Below are positions 1-8,658 of a DNA stretch of 64,000 bases, one piece after another. The notes beneath the pieces were generated by a model that saw only the letters and a program-made list of their open reading frames with translations, had not been told where the DNA came from and did not search any database. The position numbers were made by a program, and so were the translations under genes. The DNA is from Pseudodesulfovibrio indicus (GTDB taxonomy: Bacteria; Desulfobacterota; Desulfovibrionia; Desulfovibrionales; Desulfovibrionaceae), in the NCBI RefSeq assembly GCF_001563225.1, contig NZ_CP014206.1, forward strand, positions 2,170,001 through 2,234,000, given 5' to 3'. Within the stretch, counting starts at the first letter, position 1. Each line of letters opens with the position of its first letter.

Positions 1-176
1 AAGCCTGGATTGATCTTGAAAAGACCAAGATCGGCTACCAGATCAGCTTCAACAAGCATTTCTACAAGCACACCCCGCTGCGCTCTTTGGAGGAGGTTGC
101 CGCCGACATTCTTCAGTTGGAATCGGAAACCGATGGTTTGCTGAAAAAGCTGATGAACTTTGAGGGAGCGCAATAA
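1..176 (+). CDS. hsdM: Type I restriction-modification methyltransferase subunit HsdM, C-terminal end (partial)
   Basis: Only the last 57 codons lie in the window (reading frame from base 3, stop TAA at 174-176). The stop overlaps by one base the ATG of the specificity gene, the tight coupling normal for hsdM-hsdS. The visible end includes FNKHFYKHTPLRSLEEV and a short acidic helix, which fits the C-terminus of N6-adenine methylase subunits. The catalytic NPPF motif would be upstream and is not seen. The assignment rests mainly on the following hsdS and hsdR genes, so the name is an inference from context. Confidence 0.7.
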   Translation, partial: AWIDLEKTKIGYQISFNKHFYKHTPLRSLEEVAADILQLESETDGLLKKLMNFEGAQ

Positions 177-1483
177 TGATGCAGCTACCCAGATATGAAT
201 CGTATAAAGATAGTGGTGTCGAATGGCTTGGCGAGATTCCTGAGGAATGGGATGTTGAACGGAACTTGGGAATTTTCGATGAACGCAAAATGGTTAACCA
301 TCCAGACAAAGAGCTGCTTTCCGTTACGATTGAAAGAGGTGTAATCAAACAAACCGAGATCACAACCAAAAAAGACAGTTCCAATGAAGATAAAAGTAAA
401 TACAAACTCCTGAAGCCCGGCTATCTTGCGTATAATAAAATGCGCATGTGGCAGGGGGCTGTGGGCATGTCAGAGTATGAAGGGATTGTCAGCCCTGCCT
501 ACATTGTCCTGAGCCCTCGTGACAAAGCGTATTCCAGATTTTTCCATTACCTTCTGAGAAGTGACCAATTCCTCATTGAGTCGAATCGTCTTTCTTACGG
601 ATTGTGCGATGACATGAACAGTCTGAGATACGAAGATTTTAAGGGCATTTACACTCCCTTACCTCCAAAGAACACAATGGAACGGATCGTCTCCTTCCTC
701 GACCAAAAAACAGCCGAAATCGACGAAGCCATTGCCAAGAAGCAAAAGCTCATTGAGCTGCTTCAGGAGCAGAAGTCCATTCTTATCAATCAGGCCGTGA
801 CCAAAGGGCTGAGTCCAGATGCACCCATGAAAGATAGCGGAGTTGAATGGATTGGGGAGATTCCGGCGCATTGGGAAGTGAAGCGGCTGAAGCATATTAG
901 CTCTTTTCAAAGTGGCATCACCCTTGGGAAATCGTATTCAGGGAACAATCAACGGGACTACCCCTATTTACGAGTTGCCAACGTTCAGTATGGGTATTTT
1001 GACCTAGAAGATGTTGCAGAACTCAGGTTGCCACCAGCTATTGCTGAATCTTACAAGCTAAGACCCAATGACATACTAGTCACCGAAGGTGGTGACATTG
1101 ATAAGCTCGGCAGAGGTACTGTGTGGAAAGGTGAAATCGAGGAATGTCTTCACCAAAACCACATATTTGCTGTGCGTGTAAATAACGTTTATGCGCTGGA
1201 AGAGTACGTCTCGACAGTCATGGAGTCAGATTGTGGAAGACATTATTTTACTTGGACGGCAAATAAAACAACTAACTTAGCCTCGACCAATAAATCAAAA
1301 CTCGGTGATTTCAAGCTCCCGCTGCCTAGCAAAACAGAACAAGCTCAAATTGCAACTCATGTGGAAGCAACAAAAACCGAAATCAATGGACTTATTTCTT
1401 CAGTTGAGAAGGAAATCAAGACTCTTGATGAATATAAGAAGACGACAATCTCCTCAGCAGTCACAGGAAAGATCAAGGTCTAG
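176..1483 (+). CDS. hsdS: Type I restriction-modification specificity subunit HsdS
   Basis: 435 residues, the usual size for HsdS. It contains two target recognition domains, each opening with a near-identical DSGVEW-GEIP block (about residues 12-22 and 220-230) and each ending in a coiled-coil spacer (about residues 180-210 and 395-430). Each domain would read one half of a bipartite DNA target. The protein acts with HsdM for methylation and with HsdR for cleavage. The start ATG overlaps the hsdM stop, with GAGGGAG upstream; a second ATG follows directly. The base composition is lower in GC than the genome to the right of 5400, which fits a transferred defence locus. The DNA target cannot be predicted from reading alone. 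Confidence 0.93.
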   Translation: MMQLPRYESYKDSGVEWLGEIPEEWDVERNLGIFDERKMVNHPDKELLSVTIERGVIKQTEITTKKDSSNEDKSKYKLLKPGYLAYNKMRMWQGAVGMSEYEGIVSPAYIVLSPRDKAYSRFFHYLLRSDQFLIESNRLSYGLCDDMNSLRYEDFKGIYTPLPPKNTMERIVSFLDQKTAEIDEAIAKKQKLIELLQEQKSILINQAVTKGLSPDAPMKDSGVEWIGEIPAHWEVKRLKHISSFQSGITLGKSYSGNNQRDYPYLRVANVQYGYFDLEDVAELRLPPAIAESYKLRPNDILVTEGGDIDKLGRGTVWKGEIEECLHQNHIFAVRVNNVYALEEYVSTVMESDCGRHYFTWTANKTTNLASTNKSKLGDFKLPLPSKTEQAQIATHVEATKTEINGLISSVEKEIKTLDEYKKTTISSAVTGKIKV

Positions 1484-1491
1484 GAGTCACC

Positions 1492-4458
1492 ATGCCCAGC
1501 CAAACCAATGAAGCGGCTCTTGAGAGCCATATTGAAAACGCATTCCTTGCTGATGGATATGAAGCTGGGAATCCTGCCAATTTCGATTCGCACTTTGCGA
1601 TTGATACCGAAGTGTTTTGGCGATTCCTGGAGGCGACTCAACCAAAGGAATTGGACAAGCTCTCCTCGCAACATAATTGGCGGCGCATGGTTCTTGAACG
1701 GCTGGACCGCAAAATCAAATCGGACGGAATTCTGTCCGTACTCAAGAAAGGGCTGTCCATTGACAATGCCCACCTGACGCTCCTCTACCGGGCTCCGTAC
1801 AATGACTTGAACCCAGAGGTTATTCAGCTTTTCAAATCAAATATCTTCACCATCACCCGACAGGTTCACTACTCTGTCGGCGAGCCGCACAAGTCCGTGG
1901 ACATGGTGCTCTCCATAAATGGTCTACCCATAGCAACCTTTGAGTTGAAAAATCCCTGGACCGGACAGAACGTCAATCACGCCAGGAAGCAGTATTGCAA
2001 TGACCGTGACCCCAGAGAAACGCTTTTTCAGTTCAGGAGGTGTCTCGTTCATTTTGCCGTGGACCCGGACCTCGTGTTCATGGCCACCAAGATTGATGGA
2101 GCAAAGACCTTCTTCCTGCCCTTCAACAAGGGGTACAAATTCGGCAAGGGCAACCCGCCAAATATGCTCGGGCACAAGACCGCGTATCTGTGGGAAGAGG
2201 TGCTGACCCGCCTGAGCCTGACCAACATCATCGAGCATTTCAGCAAAGAGGTGGTTGAGAAAGACCCGAAGACGAAGAAAAAGACTCGGAAGCTCTATTT
2301 CCCACGCTACCATCAGCTCGATGTGGTTCGAAAAATCCTGGCGCATGCAAAGGCAAACGGGGTGGGAAACAGCTACCTCATCCAGCACTCGGCAGGATCA
2401 GGAAAATCAAACTCCATAACCTGGCTGGCGTATCAGCTCATTGAACTTTACAATCAGGCCGGGGCGACGAACATTTTCGATTCCGTGATCGTGGTCACGG
2501 ACCGCAAGGTGCTGGACAAGCAAATACGCGACAACATCAAGCAGTTTGCCGAAGTCAAAAATATTGTCGCTCCTGCCTTCAGTTCACGAGAACTCAGAGA
2601 GAATCTCGAAAAAGGCAAAAAGCTCATCATCACCACGGTTCAGAAATTCCCCTTCATCGTGGAAGGCATTGAAGACCTTTCCGAAAGAAATTTTGCGGTA
2701 CTCATCGACGAAGCGCATTCTTCCCAGAGCGGCCGAGCGGCAGACCAGATGAACACCAGCCTCGGAGAACGAGAAGAGGAAGAGGAAATGGATTGGCAGG
2801 ACAAGATTCTTGCCGCCATGAAAGGTCGTCGTATGAATGCCAATGCCTCTTACTTCGCATTCACGGCGACACCTAAGCCTGCCACCTTGGAAAAATTCGG
2901 AACCCAGGACCGAGACGGGAAATTCAATCCTTTCCATCTCTACTCCATGAGGCAGGCCATTGAAGAAGGGTTCATCCTGGATATTCTTGCCAACTACACG
3001 ACCTACAAGAGCTACTACAAAATCCATAAATCCATCGAAGATAATCCGATCTTCGACAAATCTAAGGCACAACGAAAGCTCAAGGCGTTTGTGGAGTCGC
3101 ATCCTGATACCATCGAAGCCAAAGCCAAAGTCATGGTGGACCATTTCATCAGCAGCGTATGGCAAAAGAAAAAACTCAAAGGCAAAGCCAAAGCGATGGT
3201 GGTGACGCAATCCATCAACAGCGCGATTCGTTATTTCTTTGCCATTCGAAAAGAGCTGAATGAACGGAATATGCCCTTCGGCGCGCTGGTGGCGTTTTCT
3301 GGCGACAAAACAGTGGATGGAGTGAAGCACACTGAGGACTCGCTGAACGGGTTCCCTGGTGGCGAAATCGCCGAGAAGTTCAAGCTGGACGACTATAAAA
3401 TTTTGGTTGTCGCCAACAAGTTCCAAACTGGATTTGATGAACCGCTCCTGCACACCATGTACGTGGACAAGCGGCTTCAAGGGGTTATGGCTGTCCAGAC
3501 CTTGTCCCGCTTGAATCGCTGCAACGACAAGATGGGCAAGAAGGATACGTTTGTCCTCGACTTCTTCAACTCCGTGGAAGAGATCAAGAACGCCTTTGAC
3601 CCGTTCTATACGGCAACATCCCTGTCTGAGCCAACAGACGTGAATGTCCTGCATGACATCAAGGAACAGCTCGACTTTACCGGAGTGTACGAATGGGATG
3701 AAGTTGAAGCATTCAACAAGCTCTTTTTTGAAGAGGCAGAAGCCGATCAGCTTTCACCAATTCTGGATACGGTGGTTGAACGATTTGAAGAAGACCTTGA
3801 TGACGATGAAAAGATCGACTTCAAGATCAAGGCAAAGCAGTTCGTAAAAATCTACTCCCAGGTTGCCAGCATCATTCCTTTCGAAAACATGGAATGGGAG
3901 ATGCTGCACTGGTTCCTAAAATTCTTGATTCCCAAGCTCAAGGTCAAGAACCCTGAAGACGATCAAATCGACGACCTCTTGAACAGTATCGACCTCTCGA
4001 CCTATGGCTTACAGCGAAACAAGCTCGGCGCAAAGATCGAGCTGGACTCAGAGGAGTCAGAGCTTCCTCCCCAGAACCCGAACGTCAGAGGGGTTCATGG
4101 GGAACCGGAAGAAGACCCTCTCGATGAAATCATCAAGGTGTTCAATGAACGCCATTTCGATGGTTGGGACGCAACTCCAGAAGAGCAGAAAATCAAGCTG
4201 ATTAACATCGCTCAACACGTTGTAAACAATCCGAAATATGCTGAGCAAGTTGCCAATAACCCGGACCAGCAAAACAGCGAGTTGGCTCTAAAGAAACTCA
4301 TCAAGCTTGCCGTCAATTCTGAAAGAAAACGGGAGCTTGATTTATACAAGAGCTACGCGAACGACAAGGCCTTCGAAAGAACCTTTGATTCAACGATTGC
4401 AAGATTGCTTACCCATTTTTCGACTCAAGAAATTCACGATTTGGCGGCGGGTCGGTAA
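1492..4458 (+). CDS. hsdR: Type I restriction endonuclease subunit HsdR
   Basis: 988 residues. The N-terminal part has the PD-(D/E)xK nuclease signature: Asp137 and Glu151-x-Lys153 in ATFELKNPW. A translocase of the DEAD/DEAH superfamily 2 type follows, with Walker A HSAGSGKSNS (about 298-308), DEAH box DEAHSS (about 406), FAFTATP, and a later FQTGFDEP / QTLSRLNR block. The C-terminal third is helical and should bind the HsdM-HsdS core. The gene starts 8 bases after hsdS with a good AGGAG. The protein would cut unmethylated foreign DNA after ATP-driven translocation. No frameshift or missing motif is seen, so the system looks intact. Confidence 0.95.
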   Translation: MPSQTNEAALESHIENAFLADGYEAGNPANFDSHFAIDTEVFWRFLEATQPKELDKLSSQHNWRRMVLERLDRKIKSDGILSVLKKGLSIDNAHLTLLYRAPYNDLNPEVIQLFKSNIFTITRQVHYSVGEPHKSVDMVLSINGLPIATFELKNPWTGQNVNHARKQYCNDRDPRETLFQFRRCLVHFAVDPDLVFMATKIDGAKTFFLPFNKGYKFGKGNPPNMLGHKTAYLWEEVLTRLSLTNIIEHFSKEVVEKDPKTKKKTRKLYFPRYHQLDVVRKILAHAKANGVGNSYLIQHSAGSGKSNSITWLAYQLIELYNQAGATNIFDSVIVVTDRKVLDKQIRDNIKQFAEVKNIVAPAFSSRELRENLEKGKKLIITTVQKFPFIVEGIEDLSERNFAVLIDEAHSSQSGRAADQMNTSLGEREEEEEMDWQDKILAAMKGRRMNANASYFAFTATPKPATLEKFGTQDRDGKFNPFHLYSMRQAIEEGFILDILANYTTYKSYYKIHKSIEDNPIFDKSKAQRKLKAFVESHPDTIEAKAKVMVDHFISSVWQKKKLKGKAKAMVVTQSINSAIRYFFAIRKELNERNMPFGALVAFSGDKTVDGVKHTEDSLNGFPGGEIAEKFKLDDYKILVVANKFQTGFDEPLLHTMYVDKRLQGVMAVQTLSRLNRCNDKMGKKDTFVLDFFNSVEEIKNAFDPFYTATSLSEPTDVNVLHDIKEQLDFTGVYEWDEVEAFNKLFFEEAEADQLSPILDTVVERFEEDLDDDEKIDFKIKAKQFVKIYSQVASIIPFENMEWEMLHWFLKFLIPKLKVKNPEDDQIDDLLNSIDLSTYGLQRNKLGAKIELDSEESELPPQNPNVRGVHGEPEEDPLDEIIKVFNERHFDGWDATPEEQKIKLINIAQHVVNNPKYAEQVANNPDQQNSELALKKLIKLAVNSERKRELDLYKSYANDKAFERTFDSTIARLLTHFSTQEIHDLAAGR

Positions 4459-4555
4459 CTCTGGCAATCAACGAATTCTGAACAACACAGGCAAGGGGCG
4501 TGGCTATAAGACTCTTCTCTTACCTCCTTGTGCATATACTCTGAGCATAAAGAAA

Positions 4556-4579
4556 GGCGGCAGGGAAACCCATACCGCC
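4556..4579. terminator. Hairpin between convergent hsdR and hsp20
   Basis: Nested inverted repeat: GGCGG, CA, GGG, AAA, CCC, ATA, CCGCC. On the minus strand it is followed by CTTTCTTTAT, so it would best terminate the small heat-shock gene. It may also act weakly on hsdR transcripts. Confidence 0.45.
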
Positions 4580-4606
4580 ATTCTTGAAGTTGTGTAAGGC
4601 GAAGAG

Positions 4607-5098
4607 CTATTGTTTTTTGGATTCTTTTGCCTCAATTGCCGGAGTCGTATTGATTTCAATTTTCCTTGCCTTGAACTTTTCCGGCTTGGGCAGCGAGATC
4701 GTCAACACGCCTTTGTCGAAGGACGCTGACACATCTCCTTCAGCCACGCTCGGAGGCAGTCGGAATGCTCGGGTAAACGAACCGTAGCTTCGTTCGGAGC
4801 GGTGGTACCTGTTTTCTTTCGCATCACCTTCGAATTTTTTCTCGCCCTTGATGGTCAACAGACCGTTTTCCAGGGTGATCTCAACATCGGACGGATCAAC
4901 GCCAGGAAGCTCGGCAGTCAACATCACGTGGTCATCGTTTTCCGAGATTTCCACTGCGGGAAAGAGGCCTTCATGACGACGGGTGTTCATTCCGTCGAGT
5001 GAGTCACGCCAGAACTCCTCAAAGAAGCTGGCGATATCAAAAGGCCCATGATTAACAAATCCGGTCAGATTTTTAGCAGGTGAATACTTGCTAAGCAT
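4607..5098 (-). CDS. Hsp20/alpha-crystallin family small heat-shock protein
   Basis: 163 residues. The alpha-crystallin domain runs from about residue 45 to 140, with the typical ELPGVDPSDVEITLENGLL strand pair and a closing GVLTISLPK, and then the basic tail. These proteins form oligomers that hold unfolding proteins in a refoldable state, independent of ATP. The N-terminus (YSPAKN...FFEEFWRDSL) matches class A deltaproteobacterial Hsp20. The start ATG has a strong GGAGGT site. The gene is convergent to hsdR and sits inside the putative island, so it may be cargo. A sigma-70-like promoter lies upstream; no CIRCE element or sigma-32 box was seen. Confidence 0.93.
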   Translation of the reverse strand: MLSKYSPAKNLTGFVNHGPFDIASFFEEFWRDSLDGMNTRRHEGLFPAVEISENDDHVMLTAELPGVDPSDVEITLENGLLTIKGEKKFEGDAKENRYHRSERSYGSFTRAFRLPPSVAEGDVSASFDKGVLTISLPKPEKFKARKIEINTTPAIEAKESKKQ

Positions 5099-5154
5099 GA
5101 CAATACCTCCTGATATATTGTTTGGTTAAAGGGTTAAAGAGGCTTCTGCGACTA

Positions 5155-5182
5155 TTAATAAATCAGCCGAAAAAGTTGTCAA
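5155..5182 (-). promoter_or_regulatory. Putative sigma-70 promoter of hsp20
   Basis: On the minus strand, TTGACA (5182-5177) and TATTAA (5160-5155) are separated by 16 bases. The start codon of the heat-shock gene lies about 57 bases downstream. Confidence 0.55.
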
Positions 5183-5340
5183 CATCTCCATGTGAATTTT
5201 TTTGTGAAAAAGTAACGTGGGCTTTGTGCTGAGAAAGGAGCCACCATCCTCTTGCCAACTGCTCCCCAAACTGCTACACCAAGGCATCGGAAGCAGATAT
5301 AAAAAGTCAATGATTCTAGGGCTTGTGTGAGTGATTTCTA

Positions 5341-5360
5341 AAATCCTCTCCTCTCCGCCA
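5341..5360 (+). other. tRNA-Ser 3'-end remnant: putative attachment site of a genomic island
   Basis: The 20 bases AAATCCTCTCCTCTCCGCCA match the T-loop-to-CCA end of a bacterial serine tRNA: acceptor strand CCTCTCC, discriminator G, then CCA. No cloverleaf precedes it; the T-stem 5' half is absent. A perfect terminator follows 11 bases later. This is the expected layout of the distal att repeat left by an integrase that targets a tRNA 3' end. The intact tRNA-Ser and the integrase should lie left of base 1 and are not visible. Seen: the sequence match and the terminator. Inferred: the island. Confidence 0.6.
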
Positions 5361-5371
5361 CGAATATCAAG

Positions 5372-5403
5372 GGGCTTACGAGAAAATCTCGTAAGCCCTT
5401 TTT
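5372..5403 (+). terminator. Perfect intrinsic terminator behind the tRNA remnant
   Basis: GGGCTTACGAGA (5372-5383), loop AAA, TCTCGTAAGCCC (5387-5398), then TTTTT. No plus-strand protein gene precedes it, so it was probably the terminator of the tRNA-Ser gene before island insertion. Confidence 0.85.
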
Positions 5404-5452
5404 CATTGTATCCGCCCGTAATGCTTTGGGGGGTTGCAGGCACCGCGCGGGG

Positions 5453-7318
5453 TCAGTCCAGCAGGCCTTCGCTTTTCAACATCTCCAGGAAAGCCGGGAT
5501 GTTCACCACGCAGAGCCCGCGATGGTCCGCGTTGTCGGTGCTGAATATGGGGTATCTGTAGAATTTGACCGGGTAGTCCGCCAGTTGATCCTGCAGGTTG
5601 ATGTCGGAGAAGGTGTGCCCCGTGACCAGGACACTGGGTTTGTTCAGGCAGTAGGCCAGGGCGTAGCGGGAGCTCGCTTCGTTGAAGACCATGACCCGGG
5701 CGCGGTTGATGATGTGGATTTTTTCCGTCTCGGTGAAATTGTGCGGATGAAAGACGTAGAAGCCGTTGTCTTGGAGGATTCGCTCCAGTTCGTGCTCTCC
5801 GACGGTCGACCGCATCTTGATTTTGGCCGCCGGTCCGTTGGCGTCGGCCTGGGACCGGTCGGAGCGTGAAAAATAGATCTTGTCGAATTGCAGGGCCCGC
5901 TGCGCCTCCTGCGAGAGGCTCGCCACCGGGGCGCGCAGGGCGTTTCGGGCCATGAAGCGGTAAATCTCCCGGTGACATTCCCTGGCATAGGCGTAGAGCA
6001 CGTTGCTGGGTTCGGGGATGACGACGTGCCGCAACATCCTGGGCCGGTCCGGATGGATGATCCTGTCGCGATGAATATTCAATAATTCCAGGGTGTCGAA
6101 TTGCCATTCGTGGGTCAGGGCCTTGGGAAACATGAATTTTCCGTCCCAAGGCCGGTTGCAGAGATACCAGGCGACGCTCAGTCCCTGCTCCATCCAATGG
6201 CCATAGTGGCCGCCCCAACCCCACATGAAGAGGACCGATTCCTGTTCCAGCTCCATCTCGCCTTTTCCGCGAGGGGGCTTGAAGAAGGGCAATGGGATGG
6301 GGAAATGCGCAAGCGTATCGTTGAATCGAAACCCGAAGAAGACCGACTGGGGGATGATGCGGCCGCTCCTGTCGTAAAGCGCCATGTGATCCTTGTGGCT
6401 GCAAACGATTTTCGCCTCGAAGGTTTTGGGTTCGTCCGGCACCACGCCGATCAGGGGTTTGGCCAGAGGGACCTCGGGCGCATCTTCGAACACGTAGGAA
6501 TTCTGCTGCGACGAGCTGAAGGACGCCTTGATGTAGTAGTGAAGAATCTTGGTCAGGCACAGGTTGACCGTGGGGACGATGTCGATGGAGACGGCCCTCG
6601 GAATGGCGTGATCGATGGAGGGAACCGGAGCATTTCTCGGGATCAGCGCCGACTCCTTGCCGAGGCTCTTGAGCGTCTCTTCCTGTTGGTCGATGAACAG
6701 GGTGAGCACCAGCAAGTCCGTCAGCCGGTCGTTTATGTGTTTCTGCGCATCGAATGCGGACACCGTGAGCCCATGGTTCAACGCCTTTTGAAAGTTCGCC
6801 TTGAACAGGGGTTCCAGAAACATGTTCGCGTCGCTCGATGGGCAGCTCGCGTAGTGGGGCGATTTGCGGTGAAGGACCTTGCAATAGCCCAGGGCGCGCG
6901 CAAAGTTTCCCTGCTCGCAATAGATGCGCGCCAATCGTTCATAGCTTTCGGGCAGGTCCGGAAATGTGCCTTGGAAAAACAACAGGTGCTTTTCCGCATC
7001 CTCGAATTTCCCCTCCTGCAGCAGGGCGTCCGCATACCAGGCGTAGCCGTCGCTCAAGTTGGGGAACCTGTCCACGATGTGCTTGCATATCCTGGAGGCT
7101 TTTTCGTGCTGATCCTTGCGGGTCGCAATGCGGGCCATCCGCTCATAGAAAACGACCTGGTCCGGGAAACGGAGGGCGCCTTGCCGGAATATCCTTTCCG
7201 CCTCGTCGAGCTTCCCTTCTTCCACGAGGGCATTGCCAAGAGCGGCCAGCTCGATCGTTTCCGGCGCGTCCTTGGTTTTGTTCAGCCGGGGCTGGTTCGT
7301 TTCGGGCATGCTCATCAT
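5453..7318 (-). CDS. TPR-containing glycosyltransferase, family 61 (DUF563) type
   Basis: 621 residues. The N-terminal third (about 20-170) is made of tetratricopeptide-like helical pairs. The C-terminal part (about 300-600) carries the family 61 pattern: GWGGHYGHWMEQ, the DKIYFSRSD strand, a GEHELERIL block and VMVFNEASSRYALAYC near the nucleotide-sugar site. Such enzymes build capsule or LPS sugars. It is the last gene of the dideoxyhexose operon. Its first ATG overlaps the stop of the preceding flavoprotein gene by four bases, so translation is probably coupled. No signal peptide is seen, so it should be cytoplasmic or peripheral. The acceptor and donor sugar are unknown; the context suggests the CDP-sugar made by the upstream genes. 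Confidence 0.78.
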   Translation of the reverse strand: MMSMPETNQPRLNKTKDAPETIELAALGNALVEEGKLDEAERIFRQGALRFPDQVVFYERMARIATRKDQHEKASRICKHIVDRFPNLSDGYAWYADALLQEGKFEDAEKHLLFFQGTFPDLPESYERLARIYCEQGNFARALGYCKVLHRKSPHYASCPSSDANMFLEPLFKANFQKALNHGLTVSAFDAQKHINDRLTDLLVLTLFIDQQEETLKSLGKESALIPRNAPVPSIDHAIPRAVSIDIVPTVNLCLTKILHYYIKASFSSSQQNSYVFEDAPEVPLAKPLIGVVPDEPKTFEAKIVCSHKDHMALYDRSGRIIPQSVFFGFRFNDTLAHFPIPLPFFKPPRGKGEMELEQESVLFMWGWGGHYGHWMEQGLSVAWYLCNRPWDGKFMFPKALTHEWQFDTLELLNIHRDRIIHPDRPRMLRHVVIPEPSNVLYAYARECHREIYRFMARNALRAPVASLSQEAQRALQFDKIYFSRSDRSQADANGPAAKIKMRSTVGEHELERILQDNGFYVFHPHNFTETEKIHIINRARVMVFNEASSRYALAYCLNKPSVLVTGHTFSDINLQDQLADYPVKFYRYPIFSTDNADHRGLCVVNIPAFLEMLKSEGLLD

Positions 7319-8658
7319 CCCTTCCCGCCCTGCACGGCTTCCCGGCTTCTAAGCCAGGACAGGGCGTTGTTCCTGCCGCTTAACAGGCTTTGGTCGCTCC
7401 AGAAGTAATCCCATTCACCGAAGCGGCCCATGGGGATGATGTTGTTTTTCCTGTAAAAGCCGATCACGGCCTCTCGCGCCTCGTATATTTCGGGAGTGAA
7501 GATGACGTTGGCGTAGGGGATGGGGCGGACATCGGTGAAGTCCACGTCCCGCTTGTCGATGACGTCCATGGCATCCAGTTTGGCGATGGTGTGCTCAAGG
7601 AGTGCCTCGAAGGAATCACGGCGCAACTTTTTCGGCGAAAAGTAAATTTCCGCCTGCAGGGAATGGCGTTTGTCCGGCGTCGTGGAGGAGCTCAGGCGGC
7701 TGGGGGAATAGACCCGGGCCGGCAGGATGTCCTCATCATAGATATAAAAGTACAGACCGGAAAACCGGGGACTGCTTTTCAGCCCGAGGGAAACGATGAC
7801 CCCGCTGGTGGCCGACAATCGATCGCAGGCGGAAGTGATTTCCCGCGGCAGGTCCGGGGTTGCCTTGCACAGCTCGGGAAGGGGCATGGAGGAAAAGATG
7901 GTTTCGTACTGCGCGGTTTCGCCGGTGTCGAAGGTGATTTTGCGGGAGCGGGCGTCCAAACGGACGATAGTGTGGTCATAGAGTATGTCCACGCTTTGGG
8001 CCAGATGGCTGAAGAAGGACTGGAATCCCCCCCGGACCGGGTAACGGACTTCGTTGAAGTAGTGCTTTTGCGGGGGATTTCGCGACAGGGCCCCGACCAT
8101 CACTTCCTTCAGGCTCGGATTGTAGAGGCGCGATCCGACCCATTTGTCTTCGAGTTCCGCCGCTTCCACGGTCCAGTACTTGCGAGTGTATTTGAGCGGG
8201 AAATTGTCGACGTAATAATCGCCGTATTGAGCGCGCAGCCATTGCTCATAGTTGTGATCATCGGACCGGGGGCGTCTTCCGCGCTTGATGAAATCCAGGA
8301 TGCACCTGGATTTGACGGAAAAGGGCAGGGGAGCGAGGTTGGTTATTATCGGATGCGTGACCCAGTGTCGGCTCCAATAATTGGTTATGGCGAAATTGTT
8401 GTGGGTCTCAAAGTCCGTGGCCTCGGCAAAAATCCGATTGACCCAGGTCTCCTTGCTGAATGCCGCGTGGATGAATTTGTCGAAGGTATAGCCGTCGCGT
8501 TCGAAGCTGCCGCACAGCCCCGCGTAAGTGGCGTCCTTTTCAAGGACAACGGGAACGACGCCCTGCTCTTGCAAGGTGTAGGCGCAGGCCAACCCCGCAG
8601 GCCCGGCCCCGATGACGGCAATATCCCGGTCGATGCCGCCGCTATAACTGGAGGTCGG
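7315..8658 (-). CDS. FAD-dependent oxidoreductase (amine oxidase / UDP-galactopyranose mutase-like)
   Basis: About 447 residues from the ATG at 8658. The dinucleotide motif AVIGAGPAGLACAY is at the N-terminus, followed by an acidic residue in VVLEKD and the GGxxR-like segment YPVRGGFQSFF, all usual for protoporphyrinogen-oxidase or UGM-like flavoproteins. An in-frame ATG at 8697 is possible, but it would place 13 extra residues before the Rossmann strand and overlap the preceding gene by 56 bases. The ATG at 8658 has GGGA eight bases upstream. In the operon it could rearrange or oxidise a nucleotide sugar or a lipid-linked sugar. The reaction is not determined, and it is not a ferredoxin-type CDP-sugar reductase. 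Confidence 0.7.
   Translation of the reverse strand, partial: PTSSYSGGIDRDIAVIGAGPAGLACAYTLQEQGVVPVVLEKDATYAGLCGSFERDGYTFDKFIHAAFSKETWVNRIFAEATDFETHNNFAITNYWSRHWVTHPIITNLAPLPFSVKSRCILDFIKRGRRPRSDDHNYEQWLRAQYGDYYVDNFPLKYTRKYWTVEAAELEDKWVGSRLYNPSLKEVMVGALSRNPPQKHYFNEVRYPVRGGFQSFFSHLAQSVDILYDHTIVRLDARSRKITFDTGETAQYETIFSSMPLPELCKATPDLPREITSACDRLSATSGVIVSLGLKSSPRFSGLYFYIYDEDILPARVYSPSRLSSSTTPDKRHSLQAEIYFSPKKLRRDSFEALLEHTIAKLDAMDVIDKRDVDFTDVRPIPYANVIFTPEIYEAREAVIGFYRKNNIIPMGRFGEWDYFWSDQSLLSGRNNALSWLRSREAVQGGKG

Noticed and set aside
5126-5443. 105-codon minus-strand frame
   Set aside because: It spans the att remnant and the terminator and shows no protein-like features; its start is unsupported.
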